A stretch of 33,659 bases of DNA from JAFIEN01 sp051859505 (GCA_051859505.1 JBHYFN010000039.1:1-33659); one strand, 5' to 3'; counted from the stretch's first letter, positions 7,147-15,818 are shown. Notes: generated from the sequence alone by a model not told the origin. Program-made: numbers and translations.

Positions 7147-8106
7147 ATGAACTATCTCGAATTCGAAAAGCCTCTGGCCGAAATCGAAGGCAAGGCCGAA
7201 GAACTGCGCGCCATGGCCCGCGCCAATCCCGGCATGGATATTGGCAAGGAGGCGAGCGGCCTCGACAAGAAGGCCGCCGACATGCTCAAGGGCCTCTATT
7301 CCAACCTCTCCGCCTGGCAGAAATGCCAGGTCGCGCGCCATCCCGACCGGCCCCATTGCAAGGACTATATCGAGGCGCTGTTCACCGAATACACGCCGCT
7401 TGCCGGGGACCGGAACTTTGCCGACGATCACTCGGTCATGGGCGGGCTGGCGCGGTTCGATGACATGCCCGTCGTGGTGATCGGCCATGAAAAGGGGCAT
7501 GACACCAAAAGCCGGATCGAACGCAATTTCGGCATGGCCCGGCCCGAAGGCTATCGCAAGGCGATCCGCCTGATGGATCTGGCCGGCCGTTTCGGCCTGC
7601 CGGTCGTCACCCTGATCGACACGCCCGGCGCCTATCCCGGCAAGGGCGCCGAAGAGCGCGGCCAATCCGAGGCGATCGCCCGGTCGACGGAAAAATGCCT
7701 GTCCCTGACCGCGCCGCTGGTCAGCGTGGTGATCGGCGAAGGCGGCTCGGGCGGGGCGGTGGCCTTTGCCACGGCCAACCGCGTGGCGATGCTTGAACAT
7801 TCCATCTATTCGGTGATCTCGCCCGAGGGCTGCGCCTCGATCCTGTGGAAGGATGCCGAAAAGATGCGCGAGGCGGCCGAGGCGCTGCGCCTGACGGCGC
7901 AGAACCTGCGCGAGCTTGGGGTCTGCGACCTGATCATCAAGGAACCCGTCGGCGGCGCTCATCGCGACCGCGCCGCAGCCTTTGAAGGCGTGCGCAAGGC
8001 CATCGCCGGGATGCTCTCGGATCTGAAGGGCAAGGACGGCATCGCCTTGCGCGATGCGCGGCGGCGGAAATACCTTGATATCGGCTCGAAAGGGCTGGCG
8101 GCCTGA
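7147..8106 (+). CDS. accA: Acetyl-CoA carboxylase carboxyltransferase subunit alpha
   Basis: A 319-residue protein, the same length as E. coli AccA. With AccD it forms the carboxyltransferase that moves the carboxyl group from biotin-BCCP to acetyl-CoA, the first committed step of fatty-acid synthesis in the cytoplasm. Family motifs are all present: MNYLEFEKPLAEIEGKAEEL at the start, RHPDRPHCKDYIEALFTEY, DHSVMGGLARFDDMPVVVIG, RNFGMARPEGYRKAIRLM, and the oxyanion/CoA site TLIDTPGAYPGKGAEERGQSEAIA followed by VVIGEGGSGGAVAFA and YSVISPEGCASILW. The ATG at 7147 is preceded by GGAGG; the frame remains open upstream but only the chosen start gives the canonical N-terminus. It appears to be a single-gene unit: it is divergent from the repeat protein and only 4 nt separate its stop from that of the convergent plsC-like gene. 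Confidence 0.97.
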   Translation: MNYLEFEKPLAEIEGKAEELRAMARANPGMDIGKEASGLDKKAADMLKGLYSNLSAWQKCQVARHPDRPHCKDYIEALFTEYTPLAGDRNFADDHSVMGGLARFDDMPVVVIGHEKGHDTKSRIERNFGMARPEGYRKAIRLMDLAGRFGLPVVTLIDTPGAYPGKGAEERGQSEAIARSTEKCLSLTAPLVSVVIGEGGSGGAVAFATANRVAMLEHSIYSVISPEGCASILWKDAEKMREAAEALRLTAQNLRELGVCDLIIKEPVGGAHRDRAAAFEGVRKAIAGMLSDLKGKDGIALRDARRRKYLDIGSKGLAA

Positions 8107-8110
8107 GGGG

Positions 8111-8860
8111 TCAGACGGCCGGTTCCGACTCAAGGCGCCGAAACCCCGCTTCGGCCATGAGCCTGTCGGAGCTTTCCTCGACCGTGGCTTCGAGGTGGCG
8201 CATGAATTCGGCCGTGGGCAGGCCTGCCGGGATGCGGGGCAGGAACTCGACCACCGCCGTGCCGGGCTTGCGAAACAGGCTGTGGCGCGGCCAGAAGACG
8301 CCGACATTGCAGGCCACCGGGACGCAGTCCATCTCCAGCTCCTTGTAAAGTACGCCTGTCCCGATCTTGTAGGGCGCCTGCACGCCGGGCGCGATCCGCG
8401 TGCCCTGCGGAAAGATGATAAGCTGGCCGGGAAAGGCGCGGCCGGCGCGGACGCCTGCCACCATCTGCTTGATCGCGGCCCCCCGCTTGCCCCGGTCAAC
8501 CGGGATACAGCCGATCCGAAGGGCGTATTGGCCAAGGATCGGGGTCCAGACCAGTTCCTTCTTCATCACGAACCGGCCCGCGGGCACGGCCGAGAAGATC
8601 ATCAGTATATCCAGAAAGGATTGATGCTTGGCGGCGATCAGAACCTCGTCCTCGGGCGGCGTTCCACGGACCTCGGTCTTCAGCCCCGCGATCCAGCCAG
8701 CGGTCCAGCGGACCCAGCGGCAATAGCTGTGACAGGCCATGAGCGCGCCGCGGCGCGAGGCCAGCGCCCATGGCAGAAAGACCAGCGCGATCACCGGCAT
8801 CGCCAGATACATCTGCCCGATGAAAAGGACCGAGCGAACCCATTGCAACGCGTGGCTCAT
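8111..8860 (-). CDS. plsC: 1-acyl-sn-glycerol-3-phosphate acyltransferase (PlsC family)
   Basis: A 249-residue membrane-associated acyltransferase that turns lysophosphatidic acid into phosphatidic acid using acyl-ACP or acyl-CoA. The catalytic HX4D box is KHQSFLD with His79 and Asp84; the second conserved block is FPQGTR at 150-155 (the usual form is FPEGTR), and the third is VPVACNVGVFW. Residues 8-33 form one or two hydrophobic segments that would anchor it in the inner membrane. Its ATG overlaps the ftsX TGA (ATGA, 8857-8860), so translation is coupled to that of the cell-division ABC transporter. The family also includes paralogues with other lyso-lipid acceptors, such as ornithine-lipid OlsA, so the exact acceptor is less certain than the chemistry. 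The proximity of accA on the opposite strand groups two lipid-synthesis genes here. Confidence 0.9.
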   Translation of the reverse strand: MSHALQWVRSVLFIGQMYLAMPVIALVFLPWALASRRGALMACHSYCRWVRWTAGWIAGLKTEVRGTPPEDEVLIAAKHQSFLDILMIFSAVPAGRFVMKKELVWTPILGQYALRIGCIPVDRGKRGAAIKQMVAGVRAGRAFPGQLIIFPQGTRIAPGVQAPYKIGTGVLYKELEMDCVPVACNVGVFWPRHSLFRKPGTAVVEFLPRIPAGLPTAEFMRHLEATVEESSDRLMAEAGFRRLESEPAV

Positions 8861-9762
8861 GATTGCTTCCTCAGGGTGCGCAGCGCCGCGGCCCGCGTGG
8901 CGGCAAAGGCCACGACAGCGGCAAGGGGCGGCACGATCAGCGGCCAGAGCCAGCCCGCGCCCTGAAAGCCGAGGCCGGTCAGGAACCCCCCGGCAACATC
9001 GGCCGAGGGCAGAAGCGCGACCGCCCCCATGCCCAGCGCGGTGCCGATGCCGGCGCCCAGAAGGGCGCGCAGGGTGAAACGGCGGACAAAGGCGCGGGCG
9101 ATATAGATGTCGCGGGCGCCGACAAGCCGCAGCACCCGGATCACCTGCGCATTGGCGGCAAGGGCGGCCTGCGCGGCAAGGGTGATCATCGCGGCCGTCG
9201 AAAGCGCGATCAGCCCGATCGCCAGCACGCCCAGAAACCGCAGACGTTCCGCCGCCGCGACCAGCGGATCGCGCCAGCGGGTGTGGTCGTCCAGCACCGC
9301 GCCGGGCACTTCGGCCTGCAACCGCGCCCGCAGGCCAAGCGGATCATAGCCCGTGCCTTCCTCGACGATCTCGATCAGCTGCGGGATCGGCAGGGACTCG
9401 ACCGGCAGATCGGGGCCGAACCACGGCTCGAGCAGGGCGCGCTGTTCATCGGCCGAAAGCGCGCGGGCGCTGGCCACGCCGGGCGTCGTCTCGAGAAGCC
9501 GGATCGCGGCGCGGGTCTGGGCCTCGATCTGATCGGAGGGGGCCGAGAGGCGGAGGGTCGAGGTGCGGGCAAGCTCGGCCGCCCAGCGGTCGGCAAGGCG
9601 GTCGGTGGCCAGCGACAGGGCCAGCGCAAAGACCGCCAGAACCGCCATCGCCCCCGAGGCGAAAAGCGTCAGCCAGGCGGTGAAGCCGGTCGGCGGCACC
9701 GCCCGGTCGGCCTGCGGATCGCCCGCCAGAAGCGACAGGAACATCCCGATGCGCACCCTCAC
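8857..9762 (-). CDS. ftsX: Cell division protein FtsX
   Basis: A 301-residue inner-membrane protein, the permease-like partner of FtsE. FtsEX sits at the septum and uses ATP hydrolysis to activate periplasmic peptidoglycan hydrolases through adaptor proteins. The architecture is typical: a short cytoplasmic N-terminus, a first membrane segment around residues 28-52, an extracytoplasmic domain of about 115 residues, then three membrane segments in the last 135 residues (around 170-195, 225-250 and 265-290). VIRVLRLVGARDIYIARAFV is the characteristic cytoplasmic loop seen in FtsX proteins. It starts with GTG at 9762, overlapping the ftsE stop (GTGA), and its stop overlaps the plsC start, so ftsE, ftsX and plsC are one operon. 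Confidence 0.93.
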   Translation of the reverse strand: MRVRIGMFLSLLAGDPQADRAVPPTGFTAWLTLFASGAMAVLAVFALALSLATDRLADRWAAELARTSTLRLSAPSDQIEAQTRAAIRLLETTPGVASARALSADEQRALLEPWFGPDLPVESLPIPQLIEIVEEGTGYDPLGLRARLQAEVPGAVLDDHTRWRDPLVAAAERLRFLGVLAIGLIALSTAAMITLAAQAALAANAQVIRVLRLVGARDIYIARAFVRRFTLRALLGAGIGTALGMGAVALLPSADVAGGFLTGLGFQGAGWLWPLIVPPLAAVVAFAATRAAALRTLRKQS

Positions 9763-10439
9763 AGATCGGCCCCCGCTGCCTGCAATTTGCGATTGCGGAT
9801 CCGCAGGATGCGCGCCGGCACCTGGCTTTTCGCGGCCCGGATCAGGTTGAGGTCATGCGTCGCCACCAGCACCGTCTTGCCCATCCGGTTCAGCTCGACC
9901 AGCAGGGTCAGCAGGCGTTGCGACATCTCCCAGTCGATATTGCCGGTCGGCTCGTCGGCGATGATCACGTCGGGCCCCATGATGACCGCCCGCGCAAGGG
10001 CCGCCCTCTGACGCTCGCCGCCCGAAAGCTCGGGCGGAAGCTGATCGGCCTGCGCGGCCAGCCCGACCCATTGCAGAAGATCGCCCAGATTATCCTCCGC
10101 CTCGGCCGCGCGGCCCGAGACGGTCAGGGGCAGGACGACGTTTTCGGCAAGCGACAGATGGTCAAGGAACTGGCAATCCTGGTGCACCACCCCGATCCGC
10201 CTGCGCGCAAGGGCTACGGCATCGCGGCTCATCCGGCGGCTGTCTTCGTTGAAGATCAGCACCTCTCCCGCCGTGGCGATCAGGTCGCCGTAACACAGCT
10301 TCAGAAGGGTCGTCTTGCCCGACCCCGAAGGCCCGGTCAGGAAGTGGAACGACCCCGGCGCCAGCATCAGCGACAGCTCGGAAAACAGCTCGCCCCCGCC
10401 ATAGCTGTAGGCCACATTGCGCAATTCGATCACGGCCAT
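9759..10439 (-). CDS. ftsE: Cell division ATP-binding protein FtsE
   Basis: A 226-residue ABC ATPase, first gene of the ftsE-ftsX-plsC operon. Residues 36-44 are the Walker A motif GPSGSGKTT, RRIGVVHQDCQFLDHLSLAENV includes the Q-loop and the FtsE-type following segment, LSGGERQRAALARA is the ABC signature, VIIADEPTGNID the Walker B, and ATHDLNLI the switch histidine. It drives FtsX conformational changes at the divisome. A G-rich stretch stands just before the ATG at 10439. The gene is divergent from the zinc-ribbon protein gene, with 158 nt between the starts, where both promoters must lie. Confidence 0.95.
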   Translation of the reverse strand: MAVIELRNVAYSYGGGELFSELSLMLAPGSFHFLTGPSGSGKTTLLKLCYGDLIATAGEVLIFNEDSRRMSRDAVALARRRIGVVHQDCQFLDHLSLAENVVLPLTVSGRAAEAEDNLGDLLQWVGLAAQADQLPPELSGGERQRAALARAVIMGPDVIIADEPTGNIDWEMSQRLLTLLVELNRMGKTVLVATHDLNLIRAAKSQVPARILRIRNRKLQAAGADL

Positions 10440-10514
10440 CCCCCGAGTGCTGCCCTCTTCTGCCCAAATAAGTCACGGGTTTCAATTACGCGCAGGGGGT
10501 GTTTGCCTGAAACC

Positions 10515-10543
10515 TTGGCGACGTGGGGTATCGTTGCTAGGAT
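10515..10543 (+). promoter_or_regulatory. Candidate promoter of the zinc-ribbon protein gene
   Basis: TTGGCG (10515-10520) and TAGGAT (10538-10543) are separated by exactly 17 nt, a reasonable sigma-70 type pair. Transcription would begin near 10550, giving a leader of about 48 nt before the ATG at 10598. Confidence 0.5.
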
Positions 10544-10597
10544 GCGAACAACAAGTGCGGATTGAACCGACTTTGAAGGGGCAGAGGGACAAAGAGC

Positions 10598-11803
10598 ATG
10601 CGGTTGATCTGTCCGAACTGCGGGGCGCAGTACGAGGTTGGCGAGGACTTGATCCCTCCTGCGGGGCGGGATGTGCAATGTTCGAACTGCGGTCATACCT
10701 GGCTCGAGACACCGGGCGCCTCGGAAGCTGCCGAAGCCGAGGATGAGGCGCTGAGCAGCGCGGCAGTGCCGCAAGCCGCACCCCCGGCGCCTGAGCCAGA
10801 GCCGGAGGCCATTGAGGCCGCCGGGGCCGGTCCGGCGGAGGCGATCCCGCCGGAGCCGGACGTGGAGCCGGAGGTGGAGCCGGAGGTGGAGCCGGAGGTC
10901 GAGCCCGAGGCAGAGCCTGAGCCCGAGACGATGCCCGAGGCAGGTCCGCCAACCGAGGCACCGGCGGAAGTCATGTCGGAACCGTTCTCCGAAGCCGACA
11001 GCGAAGCCGAACCGGAACCCGCAGCCCCGGCCGTTCCCGAACCGGAACCGGAGGCGGAACCCGCAAGCCGGATGATGGACACCGCGCCCTCCGATGCCGA
11101 GGACGCGCCGCTTGTCGTGACCGATCCGGACGATGCCGAGGATGGGCCGGAGGATGAGCCTGAGGACGAGCCGGCGGATGAGCCCGCGGAAACACCCGAG
11201 CCTGCCGCCGGCAGTGGTGCGCTCAGAACGGTGCCGCCCGAAGTGGCCGAGATCCTGCGGCAGGAAGCCGAGCGCGAACAGGCCGCCCGCGCCGCCGAAG
11301 CGGCGGCGGGGTTGGAAAGCCAGCCGGATCTTGGCCTTGATCAGCTGATGGCCGATGAGGACCGGCGCGCCGAGGAAGCTCGCAAGCGCCTTGCGATGCT
11401 GCGCGGCGCCGTGGCGCCCCAGGCCCCCGCAGCCGACACGGCGGAGGCGGCCGAAGAGGCCGAACCGCAGTCAAGGCGCGAGCTTCTGCCCGATATCGAA
11501 GAGATCAATTCGACCCTCCGCGCCTCGAGCGAGCACGGCCCGACCGCCGAGGTCGAGGCCGAAGCGGCCGAGGTGGAACAGCGGCGCGGCTTTCGGATCG
11601 GCTTTGGCACGGTGCTGCTGGTCGCCGCGGCCCTGGCGCTGGTCTATGCCTTTGCGCCGCGGATCATCACGGCAATCCCGCAGTCCGAGCCGGTCCTGAC
11701 GCCCTATGTGGCGACGATCAATGACGGCCGGCTCTGGCTGGATCTGAAGCTGCAGGATCTGCTGAACACGATCGAGGACGACGGCGCCGAGACCGCCGAA
11801 TAG
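10598..11803 (+). CDS. MJ0042-type zinc-ribbon, Pro/Glu-rich, single-pass membrane protein
   Basis: A 401-residue protein of unknown function with three clear parts. Residues 1-35 are an MJ0042 zinc ribbon with cysteines at 5, 8, 28 and 31 (ICPNCGAQY … VQCSNCGHTW). Residues 40-325 are very acidic, rich in Pro, Glu and Ala, with a run of VEPE units and stretches likely to form helices (for example EEARKRLAMLRGA). A single membrane segment occupies about 337-354 (FGTVLLVAAALALVYAF) and is followed by a 45-residue C-terminal tail. With the ribbon in the cytoplasm, the topology would be N-in, C-out. Such proteins are common in alphaproteobacteria and are annotated only as zinc-ribbon domain proteins. 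Its divergence from ftsE makes a link to the cell envelope or division tempting, but that is inference. Composition and repeats make the middle part fast-evolving. Confidence 0.88.
   Translation: MRLICPNCGAQYEVGEDLIPPAGRDVQCSNCGHTWLETPGASEAAEAEDEALSSAAVPQAAPPAPEPEPEAIEAAGAGPAEAIPPEPDVEPEVEPEVEPEVEPEAEPEPETMPEAGPPTEAPAEVMSEPFSEADSEAEPEPAAPAVPEPEPEAEPASRMMDTAPSDAEDAPLVVTDPDDAEDGPEDEPEDEPADEPAETPEPAAGSGALRTVPPEVAEILRQEAEREQAARAAEAAAGLESQPDLGLDQLMADEDRRAEEARKRLAMLRGAVAPQAPAADTAEAAEEAEPQSRRELLPDIEEINSTLRASSEHGPTAEVEAEAAEVEQRRGFRIGFGTVLLVAAALALVYAFAPRIITAIPQSEPVLTPYVATINDGRLWLDLKLQDLLNTIEDDGAETAE
10862..10921 (+). repeat. 12-nt tandem repeat coding for VEPE units
   Basis: Five consecutive 12-nt units; the first three are identical (GTGGAGCCGGAG) and the next two are degenerate (GTCGAGCCCGAG, GCAGAGCCTGAG). 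It is a coding minisatellite in the Pro/Glu-rich region, liable to vary in copy number between strains. Confidence 0.9.
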
Positions 11804-11837
11804 CGCCAGATGCGGGCCATCGGCCGCTGGTCGGGCG

Positions 11838-14438
11838 TCAGAACCGCTCCAGGAGGCGTCTGAGATAGGTCTTTTCGTCGTCGGGCCGTTCCTGTTCGGC
11901 CGCGCGTCTGCGGATCTCGGCCAGCAGGTCTTCGGCGCGGCGATAGACATCCTGACCCTGAACCATGTTCTGGTCGGTCCCGAACTGGCCGCTTTCCCCA
12001 AGCTGCCGGCCAAGGGGATCGCGCTGCATCGGCTCGGCGCCCCGCTGGGCAAAGCCCGAGCCCTCGTCTTCGTCGAATTCCTCGCGGTTGTCCGCAAGGG
12101 CCCGGCCCAGGTTGCGCAAGCCCTCGCGCAGGGCGTCCATCGCCTCGGCCTGACGGTCGATCGCCTCGGCAAGGCGGCCGTCGCGCAGGGCCTGTTCGGC
12201 CTCGTCCATCGCCCCCTCGGCGCGTTCCAGCGCCCGGCCCGCCTCTTCCGCCGCCTCGCCAGACATGCCCGGCAGGTTCTGCCGCTGCCGCTCAAGCTCG
12301 CTGCGCAGCGCGCGCTGGCGATCGGCCAGCGTCTCTTCGGGGTCGCGCCCGCCGCCGGTGCCGTCGCCCTGCTGTTCGGCGCGATCCTGCCCACCGCTGC
12401 CTTCGCCTTCGGCCTCGTCTCCCTCGCCCTCGCCCTCTCCCTCGCCTTGCTCCTGGCCCTGTTGCTGCTGGCCGGGCTGGCGACCGTTGAACTGGTCCTG
12501 CAGATCGCGGAACGCCTGATCGGACAGATCCTGCTGATCGCGCAGGGTTTCCGACAGATCCTCCATCGATTGCTGGCCGGGCGTCCTCGGGCCGGACCCG
12601 TCGCCGGGCTGGCCTTCGGTCACGCGGAGGTTTTCGAGCAGGGCGTTGAGCTGCTCCATCAACTCGGCCGCCTCGGCCATCCGGCCCTCTTCCATCAGCT
12701 CCTGAATGCGGTCCATCAGGGCCTGGATCTCGTCCTGGGTGATGCGGTTCTGGTCCTGCTGGGCGGTCGAGGGCTGATCGGTGCCGTCCTCGGAGGCTTC
12801 GGGGTTCTGCGCCAGCATGCTGAGGTAATCATCCGTCGCCTCGCGCAATTCGCGCATCAGTTCGGCGATTTCCTCGTCGCTGGCGCCGTTGCGCATCGCC
12901 TCGGACAGCCGTTCCTGCGCGCGCCGCAGCCGTTCGCGCGCATCGGCAAGGGTTCCGTCCTCCAGCTGGATGGCAAGATCCCAAAGCGCCTCGGCAAGCT
13001 CGTCCTGCTGTTCGGCGTCCAGCCCGCCTTCGGCGAGAAAGCCCGAAAGCTGGCGCAGGCTGTAGGAGAGCCGCAGATAGGTTGTCTGGTTGGTGAAGAT
13101 ATCTTCGGGCCGGTACGAGACCGCCCGCAGAACCTGCAGGACGCGCGGCGCGTTATCGAGGCTCCAGAGCAGGTCGCGGCGCTGTTCGATCACGGCGCGG
13201 GCCATCGGCTGAAAGAAACGGCGCCCGGGCAGGATCAGGGGTTCGGGTTCGGTCGTGAACTCCTGCCCCCGCGCATCGACCACGGTCAGCGACAAAGTCA
13301 CCGGCAGATTGGCCAGCCAGTATTCCGACAGGTCGTCGATCAGCGCCTGACTGAACTCGGCCCGGTCGCCGGTGAAGGGCATCGGCAGGTCAAGCACCAG
13401 ATCCTCGCGCCGGTCGGGCGCGGTCACGAGGCCGTGGCGACGCGTCACCCGGTCAAGGTCCAGCGCAATGGTCGCGCGGCCGGCCACGATGCCGTAATCG
13501 TCGCTGGCGCGGAACGGCTGGCTGAACTGGCCCATGGCATCAACCTCGATCGGGCCGGTCAGCTCGACGAAGGGCGGCAGGTCGGGGATGAGGGTGAGGT
13601 TCCAGGCCGCCCCACCTTCGCCGGCGATCTCGATCCGGCCATCGCTTTCGGCCTCGAACTGGATCCGGCCAGAGGCATCGGCGGCCAGTGCCTCAGCGGG
13701 GGTGTCCTCGGCCGAGACGGTCTCGAACACCTCGAGCAGACCTTCGGCATCATAGAGGCGCAGGGTGATGCGGCTGCCCTGCGGCACACGGATCGTTCCC
13801 GCCGGCAGATCGGCAAGGTACAGCGAGGGGCGGCGCGTATAGGCGGGCGGTTCGATCCAGCCCTCCCAGATCGGGCCGGGGGCGGCAAGCACCTGATCGG
13901 TGGGGCCGACGACCTCGGCCACCTCGCTCACGCGCAGGAATGAGCCGAACATCACTGCGCAGACAAACAGGATCAGCGCCATGTAGCGCAGCCCGTAGGG
14001 ATCGCGCGACGAGACGCGCAGATCCGGTTCGACCGGGCGCGCGCTGCGGGTCCGCTCGGCCATGCGGCGCAGATGCGCGAGCCAGAGCGCCTCGCTCGCC
14101 GCGTCGCCGGCGCCGATGGCCTGACTGTCGCGGATCGCGGCGATGGGGCGGCCCGGCATCGCCGCATCCACCCGCTCAAGGGCTTCGGCCAGGGTCGGCC
14201 AGCGAAAGCGCAGCGCGCCAAGCAGGGCCGTCGCCAGAACGCCAAGCAGCGCCACGGCGCCATAGGTCCAGATCGCCCAGTCCGGCAAGGGCGCGAGCCA
14301 GCCCATCATCACAGGCGCAAGCGCAGCCAGCACCACCGTCCAGAAGGGCCAGAAGGCGCGCGTCACCCGTTCGGCCACCATGCCGGCGCGGGTCAGCCGG
14401 ACCGGCCGGTCCAGATGGGCCAGCGGCTGTCCGGTCAT
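11838..14438 (-). CDS. DUF4175 / TIGR02302 family large membrane protein
   Basis: An 866-residue protein of a family that I know only as TIGR02302/DUF4175, found in alphaproteobacteria, with no established function. Three membrane segments lie near the N-terminus (about 29-48, 54-77 and 151-168). They are followed by a large, probably periplasmic, region with beta-rich character (residues 180-420, including IWEGWIEPPAYTRRPSLYL) and then long acidic alpha-helical, probably coiled-coil, segments. Residues about 640-690 are a Gln/Gly/Glu low-complexity run (PGQQQQGQEQGEGEGEGEGD). The helical parts contain DEAEQALRDGRLAEAIDRQAEAMDALREGLR-like repeats of methionine-, Glu- and Gln-rich helices. It follows lysA on the same strand with a 102-nt gap, so may be read from the argH-lysA operon or from its own promoter. 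I chose the ATG at 14438, as the membrane segments begin soon after. Confidence 0.85.
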   Translation of the reverse strand: MTGQPLAHLDRPVRLTRAGMVAERVTRAFWPFWTVVLAALAPVMMGWLAPLPDWAIWTYGAVALLGVLATALLGALRFRWPTLAEALERVDAAMPGRPIAAIRDSQAIGAGDAASEALWLAHLRRMAERTRSARPVEPDLRVSSRDPYGLRYMALILFVCAVMFGSFLRVSEVAEVVGPTDQVLAAPGPIWEGWIEPPAYTRRPSLYLADLPAGTIRVPQGSRITLRLYDAEGLLEVFETVSAEDTPAEALAADASGRIQFEAESDGRIEIAGEGGAAWNLTLIPDLPPFVELTGPIEVDAMGQFSQPFRASDDYGIVAGRATIALDLDRVTRRHGLVTAPDRREDLVLDLPMPFTGDRAEFSQALIDDLSEYWLANLPVTLSLTVVDARGQEFTTEPEPLILPGRRFFQPMARAVIEQRRDLLWSLDNAPRVLQVLRAVSYRPEDIFTNQTTYLRLSYSLRQLSGFLAEGGLDAEQQDELAEALWDLAIQLEDGTLADARERLRRAQERLSEAMRNGASDEEIAELMRELREATDDYLSMLAQNPEASEDGTDQPSTAQQDQNRITQDEIQALMDRIQELMEEGRMAEAAELMEQLNALLENLRVTEGQPGDGSGPRTPGQQSMEDLSETLRDQQDLSDQAFRDLQDQFNGRQPGQQQQGQEQGEGEGEGEGDEAEGEGSGGQDRAEQQGDGTGGGRDPEETLADRQRALRSELERQRQNLPGMSGEAAEEAGRALERAEGAMDEAEQALRDGRLAEAIDRQAEAMDALREGLRNLGRALADNREEFDEDEGSGFAQRGAEPMQRDPLGRQLGESGQFGTDQNMVQGQDVYRRAEDLLAEIRRRAAEQERPDDEKTYLRRLLERF

Positions 14439-14540
14439 ATGTCCGGTGCCGTCACCGGAGGCGGGTCCGGCTGCGGCATCTTGCGGGCGAGGGGCGGTCA
14501 GGGGATGGTCCTCTCCTTCTTCGGACCAGACACTAGCGCG

Positions 14541-15806
14541 TCAGAGCCACGGGGGAATGGTATCGCGCGAAATCATCTCGTCATAGGTGGGGCGCTCGCG
14601 AATAACCGCGAAGTGATCGTCCTTGACCAGCACCTCGGGCACCAGCGGGCGCGAGTTGTATTCACTGGCCATCACCGCACCATAGGCCCCGGAAGAGCGG
14701 AAGGCCACCAGATCGCCGGCCTCTATCGGGGGCATGTCGCGGCCCCGGGCAAAGGTATCGCCGGTCTCGCAGACGGGGCCGACGATGTCATAGGGCCGCT
14801 GCTCGACGCCCGGATCGGGTTCGATCACCGGGACGATGTCGTGATGGGCGTCATACATCGCGGGGCGGACCAGATCGTTCATCGCGCCGTCAAGGATCAG
14901 GAAATCCCGCCCCTCGCCCGATTTCACATAGATTACCCGCGTCAGCAGGATCCCCGCATTCCCCGCGATCAGGCGGCCCGGTTCGATCTCGATCTCGCAG
15001 CCCAGATGGCCGACGGTGCGTTCGATCATCGCGCCATAGTCCATCGGCAGGGGCGGCGCCTCGTTCGAGCGGGTGTAGGGGATGCCAAGGCCCCCGCCCA
15101 GATCCAGCCGCTCGATCCTGTGGCCGTCATCGCGCAGGGCCCCGGTCAGGTCGGCCACCTTGGCATAGGCGGCCTCGAACGGGGCCAGCTCGGTCAGCTG
15201 GCTGCCGATATGGACGTCGATCCCCACCACGCGCAGGCCCGGCAGGCGGGCTGCCAGCGCATAGACCTCGCGCGCCCGGGCGATCGGGATGCCGAACTTG
15301 TTTTCGGATTTGCCGGTGGCGATCTTGGCGTGGGTCTTGGCATCCACATCCGGGTTGACCCGCACCGTGATCGGCACCGTCACACCCAGCGAGGAGGCGA
15401 CCTCGCTCAGCGCCGCCATCTCGGGCTCGCTCTCGACATTGACCTGCCGGATGCCGCCTTCCAGCGCGATCCGCATCTCCTCGCGCGTCTTGCCGACGCC
15501 GGAAAAGACGATCCTCTCGCCCGGCACGCCTGCGGCCCGTGCCCGCAGATACTCACCGGCCGAGACGACATCCATCCCCGCCCCCTCATCCGCCAGAAGC
15601 TTGAGCACGGCGACGTTGGACAGCGACTTGACCGCGAAGCAAACCAGATGCGGCATGGCCGAAAGCGCCTCGTCGAACAGGCGGTAATGGCGCTTCAGCG
15701 TGGCGGCGGAATAGACATAGACGGGCGTGCCGACAGCGGCGGCAATGGCGTCAAGCGGCACGTCCTCGGCGTGAAGCCGCCCGCCGCGATACAGGAAATG
15801 GTCCAT
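14541..15806 (-). CDS. lysA: Diaminopimelate decarboxylase
   Basis: A 421-residue PLP enzyme that decarboxylates meso-diaminopimelate to L-lysine, the last step of lysine synthesis in the cytoplasm. Lys60 in CFAVKSLSN is the PLP-binding lysine, HIGSQL is the conserved barrel motif, DLGGGLGIPY the glycine loop that binds the phosphate, EPGRLIAGNAG the next conserved block, and GPVCETGDTFARGRD carries the Cys and Glu that reach across the dimer interface to the substrate. Length and order are normal for alphaproteobacterial LysA. It begins 12 nt after the DUF2834 gene, with AAGG as a probable ribosome site, and is part of the argH-lipoprotein-DUF2834-lysA string. The lipoprotein/lysA proximity is widespread, even where argH is absent. 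Confidence 0.96.
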   Translation of the reverse strand: MDHFLYRGGRLHAEDVPLDAIAAAVGTPVYVYSAATLKRHYRLFDEALSAMPHLVCFAVKSLSNVAVLKLLADEGAGMDVVSAGEYLRARAAGVPGERIVFSGVGKTREEMRIALEGGIRQVNVESEPEMAALSEVASSLGVTVPITVRVNPDVDAKTHAKIATGKSENKFGIPIARAREVYALAARLPGLRVVGIDVHIGSQLTELAPFEAAYAKVADLTGALRDDGHRIERLDLGGGLGIPYTRSNEAPPLPMDYGAMIERTVGHLGCEIEIEPGRLIAGNAGILLTRVIYVKSGEGRDFLILDGAMNDLVRPAMYDAHHDIVPVIEPDPGVEQRPYDIVGPVCETGDTFARGRDMPPIEAGDLVAFRSSGAYGAVMASEYNSRPLVPEVLVKDDHFAVIRERPTYDEMISRDTIPPWL

Positions 15807-15818
15807 CCGGAAAGGCCT

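Noticed and set aside
7015..8535. Upstream extension of the secreted-repeat gene on the - strand
   Set aside because: It would run antisense through accA. The ATG at 7014 has a good ribosome site and a signal peptide directly after it.
10862..10921. Possible CRISPR or spacer-repeat array
   Set aside because: The repeat is a 12-nt coding tandem unit (VEPE) with no spacers. No CRISPR array or cas-like gene was seen anywhere.
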